Below are positions 1 through 8,101 of a DNA stretch of 64,000 bases, in pieces (positions within the stretch are counted from its first letter, which is position 1; the number at the start of each line of letters is the position of its first letter). The stretch lies in NCBI RefSeq assembly GCF_014193695.1, contig NZ_JACHZR010000002.1, forward strand, positions 682,001-746,000, written 5' to 3'. The notes below the pieces were generated by a model. It searched no databases, was not told the origin of the DNA, and was given only the letters and a program-made list of their open reading frames with translations. The position numbers and the translations under genes were made by a program. Source of the stretch: Rhizobium sp. BK316. Its GTDB lineage: Bacteria; Pseudomonadota; Alphaproteobacteria; Rhizobiales; Rhizobiaceae.

Positions 1-2319
1 GAGCAGCTTCGTAATGGCGACGATGTTTCCGCCAAAACCTCCGCTCGACCGGCTGACTTCCGCCAGCCATGCCTCATGCAGCGTCAGCGCCGTCTCCAGC
101 AAGGCGGAGCGCAGGCCAGCCAGCCTGTCGGAGTGCCAGAGCCCTTCGATCTGAAAACGGTCGGTTTCGAGATCGTCAAGGTTTGTGGGCAAGGCCGGCT
201 CGCCCAGTCTCTGCCGCAGCTCTTCGAACCTTGCGGATTTCTCGGACCAGGTTTCCTGTCTCGCATGCAGTTCCCGTTCGGCCTGCTCCTGGTGCCGAAG
301 AGCCTTCTCCAGGGAAAGCCGGTGCCTTCCCGCAAGATCTCGTTCGCAGTTGGCGAGCGTCTTGCGGAGGGCGATTTGCTCCCGGGCATTCGATTTCACA
401 TTGTCCCTGTGCCGTTGGTTTTCACTGTTCGGCAGCATCCTTTTCCACCAGACCGGCGTCGAACGGTCGAGAAGCCGCTCCTCTTCCCTGAGCCGGTCCA
501 ATTCGCTACGGACGGCGAGGGTTTCGGCTTCGGCCGCTGCATACCGATCCCGAGCCAACCCAACTGCCGTCTCCGCTGTCTCCAGTGCCTCACGCGCCAG
601 GGCACAGAAAGCGTCGAATGAGGTCAAGGCGATTTCGCCGTACAGATCGGCGAAATGCCCGTATTCGTCGATCATGGAGCGAACCGCTTTGTCGGCGTTG
701 CGAAATCGACGGCTTGCCTCGGCGAATGTTGGCCCGCTGTAGCTGTCCCGCCACTCCCAGATCGTCTGCGGCCTGTCGAAGCCGGACCAGTCTGGCTTCG
801 CCTTGTCGTCCCTGGCCGGCATGAAGGCGAAGCGCTCCTTGAACGCCCGCCGGTTCCCGCTTTTTCCGAGTGCACAGGCGATCAATCCCCACGGGCGGTT
901 TTCATCCGTCAGCGTGGTGAAGCTGCCATTGTCTTTTTGCGCGGCGATCTTGTGGGCAACGGTCTGCAGATAGCCGAATGACTTGCCTTTCGTAATCGAG
1001 CTTTGCTTGGGAAGGTCGCGCGAGATATTCTCGACGGCAGCGTTGTTGGACGAGGCGACGACCATCTCGAAGCCGGTGAGACTGGCGTTCAGGCTCGATA
1101 TCCAGGCGGTGCTGCCGTCCTTGAAATTGACCTTTCTCGATGCGCCGTCGAAGGCATCCCGCGCCGTTCTCAAGGCGGCGAGCGCGCGCGCCCGCCGGAC
1201 GATATTGTCCGCAAAGATATCGCGCAGCAGTGTCGTCTTGCCGGTGCCCGGTGGACCGTTGACCGAAAAGAGCCCGGTTTCCGAGAGGGTTTCCAGGGCG
1301 GTATTGATCGCGAATTGCTGCATCAGGCTCATGGCATGATGGGCTTCTGCCAGCCAGCGTCCGGCATTGAGGTTTCGCGGATGCAGTGACCGGATGAGGG
1401 CGCGGCGGCCTGTCTCCGTATAAAGGTCGATCCGCGCGTCGGAAGCGAGCGGCGTCAAATATTGCCGCAGCGGTTCGGGGATAGTGCCGCTGCGAACGCA
1501 GCCCATGGCCTTTTCGATGTCCTCGATGAAGAAGCTGTTCAGAATCCCGATTTCCTGTTCGGGAGTACCATCTTCCTCGTCATCGTCGTCACCCGCCGCG
1601 TTATGCTGAGGCGGCGCAGGCAGGAGCTTTGCCGTCGGCCTCGACGGCTTGTCCCTATAGCGGATTTCAACAAGAGCGACGGGCCTGTCTCCATCAGGCG
1701 CGAAGCCTGCCCAGTCGCAAAGCAAGGCATGAAGGGCGAGAATTTCAGCAGGCGTGAGCGGCTGGTCGTCGGTATCCTCAGACGGTTGATGGTGCAGACG
1801 TCGCTGGGCTTGGAAATTTCCCAGCAATTCCTGCAGGCGCTGTCTGCCATCGGCAAATGCTTCCGAGCTCAGCGCGGCAAGACCACGTTTCTGGACTTGC
1901 CCAAGCGCCCAGGGAAGCGTCGAGATGGAAAACGCCGTGAAAATCGGATTGCCCTGCGGGTCGAGTTCCAGGCTTGCAAAGCAGGTGTCGCCATCCAGAT
2001 CGCCCCGCTCTGCATCCTCGAAATCCGTCATGCCGTTGCTGGCGCTGGCGAAATTCCGGCTGACCTTGGAGATCTCCGATTTGCTGAAAACGCCGAGGAA
2101 AAGGGTAAGTCCGGTGATCTCCTTGTGCTCGGGGACGACCGGACGCCTCACGGCGTCGCTGTCATCCTCAAGTGTTTCGGCATGCAACCAAAAAGCCTTC
2201 TTGTTTTCGTCTTCCGTCGCCCGCATGGAAAGGTCGTACGGGATGAAGAACTCGATCTTGTGCCAGAGGTCGAGGATTGCCAGCAGCCGCTCGCGTTCGT
2301 TACCTGTAGGGATCTGCAT
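1..2319 (-). CDS. Large SF1-type helicase/ATPase, C-terminus outside the window
   Basis: The minus strand is open from the ATG at 2319 to the window edge, about 773 codons without a stop, so the gene is partial at its 3' end. A Walker A motif GPPGTGKTT lies near residues 355-363 (DNA about 1233-1258), after a roughly 330-residue N-terminal region I do not recognise. Residues about 240-255 are an acidic linker (DDDDEED). After Walker A comes a segment reading MVVASSNNAAVENI, which resembles motif Ia of Upf1/Dna2-like (COG1112) helicases. A Glu/Arg-rich, probably coiled-coil insertion of about 170 residues follows. Motifs II-VI would lie to the left of the window. Such helicases are common in mobile regions and some are anti-phage components (Mokosh-type), but that role is inference. 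A GAGAGA precedes the chosen ATG. Confidence 0.75.
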   Translation of the reverse strand, partial: MQIPTGNERERLLAILDLWHKIEFFIPYDLSMRATEDENKKAFWLHAETLEDDSDAVRRPVVPEHKEITGLTLFLGVFSKSEISKVSRNFASASNGMTDFEDAERGDLDGDTCFASLELDPQGNPIFTAFSISTLPWALGQVQKRGLAALSSEAFADGRQRLQELLGNFQAQRRLHHQPSEDTDDQPLTPAEILALHALLCDWAGFAPDGDRPVALVEIRYRDKPSRPTAKLLPAPPQHNAAGDDDDEEDGTPEQEIGILNSFFIEDIEKAMGCVRSGTIPEPLRQYLTPLASDARIDLYTETGRRALIRSLHPRNLNAGRWLAEAHHAMSLMQQFAINTALETLSETGLFSVNGPPGTGKTTLLRDIFADNIVRRARALAALRTARDAFDGASRKVNFKDGSTAWISSLNASLTGFEMVVASSNNAAVENISRDLPKQSSITKGKSFGYLQTVAHKIAAQKDNGSFTTLTDENRPWGLIACALGKSGNRRAFKERFAFMPARDDKAKPDWSGFDRPQTIWEWRDSYSGPTFAEASRRFRNADKAVRSMIDEYGHFADLYGEIALTSFDAFCALAREALETAETAVGLARDRYAAAEAETLAVRSELDRLREEERLLDRSTPVWWKRMLPNSENQRHRDNVKSNAREQIALRKTLANCERDLAGRHRLSLEKALRHQEQAERELHARQETWSEKSARFEELRQRLGEPALPTNLDDLETDRFQIEGLWHSDRLAGLRSALLETALTLHEAWLAEVSRSSGGFGGNIVAITKLL

Positions 2320-2784
2320 GGCGTCTCTCGGCACAGATAAATTCGCTGAGTGTTCTATCAACGATCACCTGTTCGGGAAACCCGGCATATATCAGGGGCC
2401 TTCGGCGTCTCTCGGTTCCGGTGGCAGCCATAGGAGGGTCAGCGAAACGCCGCCAGGCGAGACGCGGGACTGACTGCCCCCGATGCCCGCATTCCATACC
2501 TCTCCCGGAACGCTTCCGTGGACCGTCTCTTTTTTCCACCTTGCGTTTGTGGCCGTGGCTCAGGAACTCGATACTTCCGCTTTTTAATCAGAAGCTTTTA
2601 TTTTTGTTTGAAATGACGGCATAGTTCTTTAACGCTACACCTCTCTTTGGCGCAATTTCGTACCGATGTGGGGTTTTCCCCCTCGCCCTTTTTCAAAAAA
2701 CTAACGTTTGTGGCTGACTTAGTTTCCTTAGCAGAACAGTTTTTGCTTTCTAGCGTTTAAAATTGTCAACAATAGAGGGTAGCT
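2320..2784. other. Intergenic region between divergent genes
   Basis: These 465 bases separate the start of the minus-strand helicase from the plus-strand gene at 2785. The right half (about 2570-2770) is clearly AT-richer than its surroundings and includes runs of T and A typical of a promoter region. I see no convincing gene, RNA or repeat here. Both neighbours probably have their promoters in this stretch. Confidence 0.5.
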
Positions 2785-3498
2785 ATGTCACTTTCCGCAG
2801 TTCTCCTGCCTGAAATTCAGAATCCACAGTATTCGCCCAACCATCGTGATGATGTTGTCCTTCCTCGCGAGGAGAGCAAGCGTGTTTTCATCAACGGCGT
2901 GGAGCTCGATGCAGAGCGCATCTCCGGAAGAGTTGTCGGCTCAAGGATAAAGCAGCACAATCAAATCTATACAACTCATCACAACAACTACATGGCTAAC
3001 GGTGATAATCACGTATATTCTACGGTTCGAAACGAACAATGGGAAACGAGCGAAGTCCGGTTAAGATTTGAGGACGGGAAAGAAAAGCTCTTCAAGCTGC
3101 CATTTGCCGTCAGCGTCGGTGAAGACGATATGATGAGCATCATCAGTCTCTACAGGGTAGGCGGAGACGGATACACGGCCGCGGCTCAGAACCATAATAT
3201 CGGCCAATCGTTCACACAGGACCGCAATGGTTTGCAGCATGTATGTGCTCGCCTTGGCGTATTCAAGCCGTCGGTATTCCTCAACAACAAGGCATTTCTG
3301 ATTGTCCTCGCATTGCTGGCGGTTTCACTTTACGGCCTGTCTGGTAGTGTCTTGCTGGCGCTGATCGGCGGCGTCCTTCTGTCTGGGCTTTTCGTCCTCG
3401 CGTTTCAGTATCTGGTTCTCCTGCCCTATGTCATCGCCGTCTGGCCCAGGACAAATCGGCAGCTCCAGGCGTTTTTTGACGATTTTTCTGCGTGGTAG
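2785..3498 (+). CDS. Hypothetical protein with C-terminal membrane hairpin
   Basis: A 237-residue protein with GAGGG just before the ATG. Residues 1-165 are polar, with an Asn/His-rich stretch (residues about 55-75) and no family I recognise. Residues about 166-220 form two hydrophobic helices (FLIVLALLAVSLYGLSG and LLALIGGVLLSGLFVL), followed by a short cytoplasmic-type tail. The likely topology is a soluble N-terminal domain anchored by a C-terminal hairpin. It may be co-transcribed with the exported protein 45 bp downstream. The modest GC content and lack of recognisable homology fit the accessory character of this end of the window. Confidence 0.6.
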   Translation: MSLSAVLLPEIQNPQYSPNHRDDVVLPREESKRVFINGVELDAERISGRVVGSRIKQHNQIYTTHHNNYMANGDNHVYSTVRNEQWETSEVRLRFEDGKEKLFKLPFAVSVGEDDMMSIISLYRVGGDGYTAAAQNHNIGQSFTQDRNGLQHVCARLGVFKPSVFLNNKAFLIVLALLAVSLYGLSGSVLLALIGGVLLSGLFVLAFQYLVLLPYVIAVWPRTNRQLQAFFDDFSAW

Positions 3499-3542
3499 CC
3501 ATCCAAGAGGAACGCGCTTCGCCAGCCTGAAGGCGAGGCATT

Positions 3543-4418
3543 GTGCTGAATGCAGCAACTGATTGCGCTGGGTGTTTTATGTCGTTTTTATCTTCTCTCG
3601 TTCTTTTCGCTTCCACCATTCCCTCAATGCCGTCGCCGCCCATCGGTGACGAATTTCCGTGGAATTCCAAAGCGGTCGCTCCGATAATATACGAGTTCTC
3701 GGACTACGGCGGCAAAAGCTCGACGATGAAGGCGAGGATCACACCTGAATCCATTCAGAGTTGGTGTGCTAACTGGCATCCGGGAGATGCCTCATGTGCT
3801 GCGTCGCGAGAAGTCGACGGAAAGGTGTATGAAGCCCGCGCAGACTGCGAAACGGGCGACCTATGGACGGAGGACAAGCACTACCGTTTTGATGGCCCCG
3901 AAACCGAAAACAAGGACTTCTACGGCTACATCAGCATGAAAGATACCGAGACAGGTAAACGCGTCGGAATGTCGAATGCAGATCGTGGCCGCGAATTCGG
4001 AGCTATGTGGCTCAAGCTGTGTCCGGTGGGATGGCCTTACAATGATACCCCCGTTCAGCCGACCTTCGAAACCGAGGATCGCTACGGTGAGTTCATGGGC
4101 CACAACGGATCCCTGATGTTCCATCATCAGAAGCAGCACATCATCGTCTACTCGGAACCCAAGGCTTCGATCGCAGGATCCATCAAGCCCGAAACAGTCC
4201 TTTTCCGTGGCTGGAGTGTTCCGAACGAGTGGATTTCTGGCGTCGCATACACATTCAAGAAGGGCTGCGATCCGGCACCATACCTAGTCAGCGGATACGA
4301 CAATGGCTCACTGCAGTTGACATTGCAGGGCAAGGCACCGGTCCGTGATGGATGCAATGTCGTCGGGTACAGCGACAAGGGTCCCAATGCAAAACTTGTT
4401 TTTGATCGTGGTGAATGA
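3543..4418 (+). CDS. Hypothetical exported protein
   Basis: An open frame of 291 codons starting at GTG 3543, with GAGG at a suitable distance; ATG 3579 is the alternative start. The first 35 residues contain a hydrophobic segment (FLSSLVLFASTIPSM) compatible with a signal peptide or anchor. The remainder has about six cysteines (for example WCANWHPGDASC and, later, KKGCDP), suggesting a periplasmic disulphide-bonded fold. I do not recognise the family. The gene lies 45 bp after the preceding membrane protein on the same strand, so the two may form an operon. Confidence 0.55.
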   Translation: MLNAATDCAGCFMSFLSSLVLFASTIPSMPSPPIGDEFPWNSKAVAPIIYEFSDYGGKSSTMKARITPESIQSWCANWHPGDASCAASREVDGKVYEARADCETGDLWTEDKHYRFDGPETENKDFYGYISMKDTETGKRVGMSNADRGREFGAMWLKLCPVGWPYNDTPVQPTFETEDRYGEFMGHNGSLMFHHQKQHIIVYSEPKASIAGSIKPETVLFRGWSVPNEWISGVAYTFKKGCDPAPYLVSGYDNGSLQLTLQGKAPVRDGCNVVGYSDKGPNAKLVFDRGE

Positions 4419-4640
4419 TGGATAGCAGTAGGTTTCCAGGCCGCAGAGCCGTGAACTCCAAAGGAAATCTCGGATGCTGCGCAGCAGCTAGCATTCGTGG
4501 ATGTCGTGCGCCAAGGCACTCATCTCCATGAAAACGAGGCGGTTGGCCAATGTTCGCGTTCCGGCAATCATTTGATAACAAATACTCGATGTATATGCAG
4601 TTGAAACAAATAGAAATTTCTCCTGCTCCTGCCGAAGAAT

Positions 4641-5312
4641 ATGAGTTCATTCAATACGATTTCCCAAGACCTCATCGATGTGTGGCTACGGTCCGATGAG
4701 ATGACAAACCCGGAGAGCCTGTATGCCGGGATCATCAACAGATTGACCATCAAAATGGCGCTCTCCGTCGTTACGACGGTAGCCGACGATCCTTATGACT
4801 GGCGGTTCCGTCGGGTAAAGGATTTCGGCTTCAAGAGCAGCCTACTGAACCGGATGAAGCAGCAATTTCCCGATGCCGCGCTGCGCGACCTCGATCGACG
4901 CTTCATTGATGATGCGATCATTGCCGCCTATTTGCGGGCTCTGGAGGTGAAGCGCCCCGCGATTGACCTCGTGAGGACGAAACTCCTCGGTGTCCGGATC
5001 GGCTACGAGCGCCTTATTCTGCCGCAGAAATGCGATGGAAAGCCTGGCTGGTGCATCAGCCTGATTGAAGGGCGTTTCTTCGTCTCTCCGATGCAGGAGG
5101 CGAAGACCGACATCACGGATGACAATATCATCCAGCTACTCATTGAGGGGCAGAGTACGAAAGAAATCGCCGAGTTCCTGCATCTGTCTCCGAGGACGAT
5201 CGAGCATCGGATCGATAGGCTGAAGAACCGATTTGAAGCGAAGAACCTCGTCCATCTGGTGGCGAAACTCGTCGCCACCCAGGTTGGCCGCCCGGAGAAG
5301 GAGAGCGGCTAG
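4641..5312 (+). CDS. LuxR-family transcriptional regulator
   Basis: A 223-residue DNA-binding regulator. The C-terminal part (residues about 155-210) carries a LuxR/GerE helix-turn-helix, visible as LIEGQSTKEIAEFLHLSPRT followed by a recognition-helix region with IEHRIDRLKNRF. Residues 1-150 form an N-terminal domain with a PAS-like pattern (DWRFRRVKDFG near residue 52), but I cannot name its ligand. It is not a classic autoinducer-binding domain by eye. It stands alone between exported-protein genes, and its targets are unknown. Confidence 0.75.
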   Translation: MSSFNTISQDLIDVWLRSDEMTNPESLYAGIINRLTIKMALSVVTTVADDPYDWRFRRVKDFGFKSSLLNRMKQQFPDAALRDLDRRFIDDAIIAAYLRALEVKRPAIDLVRTKLLGVRIGYERLILPQKCDGKPGWCISLIEGRFFVSPMQEAKTDITDDNIIQLLIEGQSTKEIAEFLHLSPRTIEHRIDRLKNRFEAKNLVHLVAKLVATQVGRPEKESG

Positions 5313-5469
5313 GCTACTTCACCGTCTTCCTGCTGGCGGCAGCCCGCGCCTGAAGTGCGTCCATGGATAAGAGCCGACACACTCGCCCACGCTCACTGGT
5401 GCAACGAACGCCGCCGGCAACTTATTGAGCGGGCCGAGCGGTGAAGCCGCAATCGACCCTTCTCGTCGA

Positions 5470-5506
5470 GAATTCGAACACCGGACAATCCGGGCGCGGC
5501 ATAGAT
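5470..5506 (+). repeat. Imperfect 37-nt direct repeat, copy 1
   Basis: This segment, from CGAACACCGG to ATAGATTCAGC, aligns with 6401-6437 at about 29 of 37 positions, in the same orientation. The two copies flank the gene at 5599-6366. It could mark a small gene insertion or be a dispersed repeat. Confidence 0.4.
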
Positions 5507-5598
5507 TCAGCCCCCTGACCCTCCCACAACTCTGGGCTTGCGCACTCTACCGGAGCATGAGAGCCTTATCTGGCCGCAAGCTTTGATCGGTGGGGGCC

Positions 5599-6366
5599 AT
5601 GTGGGGGAAAGTCAGCGTAATTTCAGGCGGCATTGTCGCGGTCCTAGTATTTGTGACCACTGTCATCACAAATGTAGGTACGATCAAGGAGACGATCGAT
5701 AAGCTTTTCTCATCTTCTGGTGCAGACGTAAAGCTGCTGCAATCGCGCCTAATATTTAGTTCGCCAAGCATCCCGATCCCGGATGAAGTTCCCGGAATAG
5801 ACTTTTCTGCAACAATGCCTGCAGGCTTCCAGAATGGCGAGGATGTCGAGCTCGGTGAAGGCCAAATTTTTATTGATCTCCAACAAGTCGCACAAGGGGA
5901 TCGGTTGAACCATGGCAAATTTGCCGAGGTAGACGATCTGGCAGCTGTGGTTATACAGAGACATCTAGGCCGATCGGAAGAAGGGTTTGGGTTGAATCAA
6001 TTACTGGCTTTGGCAATCGAGGGGCGCAAAAGTCGGCCGGCTGACAGATTTGTGCTGATCGATCCCGTCGAGTTGGCGAAATTTACTCTCGCACAACTGC
6101 GCGTGTTGATCCAAAAGAACACAGTTCCGAGCCTAGGAAGCTGTAAAATTCGAGTCTATTATCCTAGCGGCGACAGCAAAGAGACCTACAATTCTATCGA
6201 CCTTCCGGCTGGGACCTGGAAGAACTACTATGAATTCGGGCTGCTACTTCCCAAAGATTTGCAGAATAAAAGTAAAATAACTTCCAAATGGGAGGCGGTC
6301 CTCACTTGCGAGGCCAATGGCAAGGCAGCAGGAGACGGGCCAGTTCCGCTAACGATCGGCCCTTGA
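5599..6366 (+). CDS. Hypothetical protein with N-terminal membrane anchor
   Basis: About 255 residues from the ATG at 5599, which follows a GGTGGGGG Shine-Dalgarno; a GTG at 5590 is an alternative. Residues 5-25 (VISGGIVAVLVFVTTVITNV) form one transmembrane helix, so most of the protein would be exposed on one face of the membrane. The middle includes a Glu/Asp-rich region and the segment LGRSEEGFGLNQLLALAIEG. No domain is recognised. The gene is bracketed by two copies of an imperfect 37-nt direct repeat. Confidence 0.5.
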   Translation: MWGKVSVISGGIVAVLVFVTTVITNVGTIKETIDKLFSSSGADVKLLQSRLIFSSPSIPIPDEVPGIDFSATMPAGFQNGEDVELGEGQIFIDLQQVAQGDRLNHGKFAEVDDLAAVVIQRHLGRSEEGFGLNQLLALAIEGRKSRPADRFVLIDPVELAKFTLAQLRVLIQKNTVPSLGSCKIRVYYPSGDSKETYNSIDLPAGTWKNYYEFGLLLPKDLQNKSKITSKWEAVLTCEANGKAAGDGPVPLTIGP

Positions 6367-6400
6367 GGGGCCAGGGCCACTGTTCGCCACGAAGGCAACC

Positions 6401-6437
6401 CGAACATCGGATGACCGGGGTGCGGCATAAATTGAGC
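6401..6437 (+). repeat. Imperfect 37-nt direct repeat, copy 2
   Basis: Second copy of the repeat at 5470-5506 (from CGAACATCGG to ATAAATTGAGC). It lies just after the stop of the gene at 5599-6366, upstream of the small gene at 6506. Confidence 0.4.
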
Positions 6438-6505
6438 GATGTGCGATTGTCGTTTGTGCGTCTCGCCTCTTATATGTTTTCCGAAAGAAACAGAGGGGGA
6501 TGCTC

Positions 6506-6727
6506 ATGAATGACAACGACGAAATGGTCACGGTCCTAAAGTGTGATGTTGAATTGAATTTCACCGGGCCAATACCAGCCCTTGTGAACAAGCGCGCAGC
6601 CGCGGTGCTTCGATCTTTGGCAGAACGTCTCGAAAAGGATGAATTCGAAGACGGTTTTCATCCGGTGAAAGACGAGAACGGCGAAGAGGTCGGAGAAATC
6701 TACGTAGACTATTCGGGCATGATGTAA
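6506..6727 (+). CDS. Small hypothetical protein
   Basis: A 73-residue acidic protein. The ATG at 6506 has GAGGGGG at 6493-6499; the in-frame ATG at 6500 is too close to this site. Sequence features are a beta-like start (EMVTVLKCDVELNFTG), a central helix (KRAAAVLRSLAERLEK) and an acidic tail ending DYSGMM. No family is recognised. An intrinsic terminator lies about 110 bp downstream. Confidence 0.5.
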   Translation: MNDNDEMVTVLKCDVELNFTGPIPALVNKRAAAVLRSLAERLEKDEFEDGFHPVKDENGEEVGEIYVDYSGMM

Positions 6728-6838
6728 GCAGCTCACGCCGAGGCGTACCGCCTCTGCCTCAGTAGGAACCGGGACACATTGGCTCGATAGGGTAAAATGA
6801 TCCTTGGCCTTCCCGGCAAGGGTTCCCGACCATCACAG

Positions 6839-6872
6839 CCCGCCCGGTTCGCCAAGGCGGGTTTTCTTTTTG
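6839..6872 (+). terminator. Probable intrinsic terminator
   Basis: CCCGCC at 6839-6844 pairs with GGCGGG at 6856-6861 and is followed by TTTTCTTTTT. It is placed to end transcription from the small gene at 6506. Confidence 0.6.
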
Positions 6873-6891
6873 AAGAGCGAGATGGTTTCTT

Positions 6892-7002
6892 TTGAGTAAG
6901 CTGGTGATCATCGTCACCCTCTGGATACTCGCGGCCCTCTCCGTCGCGCTCGGCGTTTCGGTCGCTCCGTCCGGATGCCAGTCGGATCAGCCGCCAGTGT
7001 AG
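6892..7002 (+). CDS. Possible 36-residue hydrophobic peptide
   Basis: A short frame starting TTG at 6892 and ending TAG at 7000-7002 encodes Ser-Lys-Leu followed by a hydrophobic segment (VIIVTLWILAALSVALGVSV) and a short tail with one cysteine. It is shaped like a small membrane peptide or lysis-type peptide. The start is a weak TTG without a clear Shine-Dalgarno, so it may not be expressed. Apart from this and the terminator at 6839, the 6728-7031 interval holds nothing I can identify. Confidence 0.3.
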   Translation: MSKLVIIVTLWILAALSVALGVSVAPSGCQSDQPPV

Positions 7003-7031
7003 GGATCTGGCGGGCACTGTGACCTGGCTTT

Positions 7032-7433
7032 TCACGGCAGAGCGAGTGCAATCGCTCCTACGCCTACCGCGAAACAGCCTAGCGAGATGAAAGCAGTAAA
7101 AAGCCCCGCCACGTTGAACCAGGTTCCTGTCCTCCATTTTGACTTTTCGGGAGTGATCAAATGGTTCGCATAGGCTTGGTTCGTGAGGTACGCGAGAATG
7201 CACGCAAACACGGCGAAGCCGGCTCCGCTTGCAAACCATATCAGCGAATGAGCCGTTACTGTGACGAGCGGTATAAACTCCTTCTGCAGGCTGGAGCTGG
7301 TTGCCGTTCCCGCAACGAAGGCGAGTAACGCTACACAAGCTCCACCATTCAAAAGCAAGAGGGCCTTCAATCCCTGGCCCGCAGCCTCCATCGCTGCGCC
7401 TTCAAGAGCTCGAAAGCGTTCTGCTTGTTCCAT
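7032..7433 (-). CDS. Hypothetical integral membrane protein
   Basis: The start is set at 7433 because AGGAGG lies seven bases before that ATG; a longer frame to 7514 has no such signal. The product is 133 residues. A short N-terminal amphipathic helix (MEQAERFRALEGAAMEAAGQ) is followed by about three to four membrane helices (LLLLNGGACVALLAFVAG; LIWFASGAGFAVFACILAYL; FTAFISLGCFAVGVGAIAL). The family is not recognised. The arrangement of helix plus membrane spans recalls small phage- or island-borne membrane proteins, and it lies next to a terminase remnant. Confidence 0.65.
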   Translation of the reverse strand: MEQAERFRALEGAAMEAAGQGLKALLLLNGGACVALLAFVAGTATSSSLQKEFIPLVTVTAHSLIWFASGAGFAVFACILAYLTNQAYANHLITPEKSKWRTGTWFNVAGLFTAFISLGCFAVGVGAIALALP

Positions 7434-7559
7434 CAATCGCCTCCTTGTGTAGCCAATGCCAAGCCTGAAAAATGCACGGCATAAGAAGGTCGCTCCGCCA
7501 AGTGAGAAATGCAACCCATAATCGAAATTCGCAGCCGCTCAGACCGGCAAAGGTGACCA

Positions 7560-7877
7560 ATGGCAGCCCCAAAGGGAAACAAGTTCTGGATGGTTCGCAG
7601 CAGCCACGGTGATAAGCTGATGTTCACGAGCCCCGACATTCTCTGGAATGCATCGGTCGAATATTTCGCATGGGTCGAAGCCAACCCGCTCTATGAGACG
7701 AAAGCGTTCGCATCCGGTGGCAAGGTCATTGTGAAAGAGCTGCCGAAGACGCGTGCCATGACCATTTCGGGTCTCTGCATCTTCCTCGATATCGTCCGCC
7801 GCAGATGGGATGGATACCGAGCGCGAGAAGATTTCACCCATCTCGATCAGGCGCTTAATCTATTGATTTCTATGTAG
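7560..7877 (+). pseudogene. Truncated phage terminase small subunit
   Basis: A 105-residue frame preceded by AAGGTGA. The N-terminal part has the recognisable start of a terminase small-subunit/DNA-packaging family (MAAPKGNKFWMVRSSHG, then EYFAWVEANPLYE, then RAMTISGLCIFLDI). In that family about 50-80 more residues follow, including a conserved DLLNPNIIARDLGL-type tail, which is absent here. The sequence departs from the expected pattern after REDF and stops eight bases before the attachment-site repeat. I read it as a 3'-truncated remnant of phage or phage-satellite origin, cut at the element boundary. The family call is from memory. Confidence 0.65.
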
Positions 7878-7884
7878 CAAAGTG

Positions 7885-7904
7885 TTTGGCTGGGGAACCT
7901 GGAT
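7885..7904 (+). repeat. Left attachment-site repeat (tRNA-Gln 3' end)
   Basis: The 20 bases TTTGGCTGGGGAACCTGGAT match 22579-22598 exactly. They are the reverse complement of the acceptor/T-arm 3' end of tRNA-Gln, including CCA, so this is the displaced copy left at the distal end of the element. Confidence 0.85.
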
Positions 7905-8101
7905 GATGACTATCGCCAGCGAAAAGTTGTTGACTGTCAGTTAGTTACGCAATCTCATGTCAACATATTGGGGGCGAGATTCGGTGCTGTCAATCCTTAT
8001 CCGCGTCGCGAGTCCAGATGGCTATCAGGCGGACACACTCCGCTTCTATTGTGTTGCATATAACCCCGCCTAAAAATTGTGACATACAAGGCAAGGTAAA
8101 A

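Noticed and set aside
1462..2340. A 292-codon plus-strand frame opposite the left-end helicase
   Set aside because: The minus strand is open across the whole region with a Walker A motif and rhizobial codon use. The plus frame is its antisense shadow.
6733..7338. A 201-codon minus-strand frame overlapping the membrane protein gene at 7032-7433
   Set aside because: The competing frame has AGGAGG and clear membrane helices. This one is basic and unstructured.
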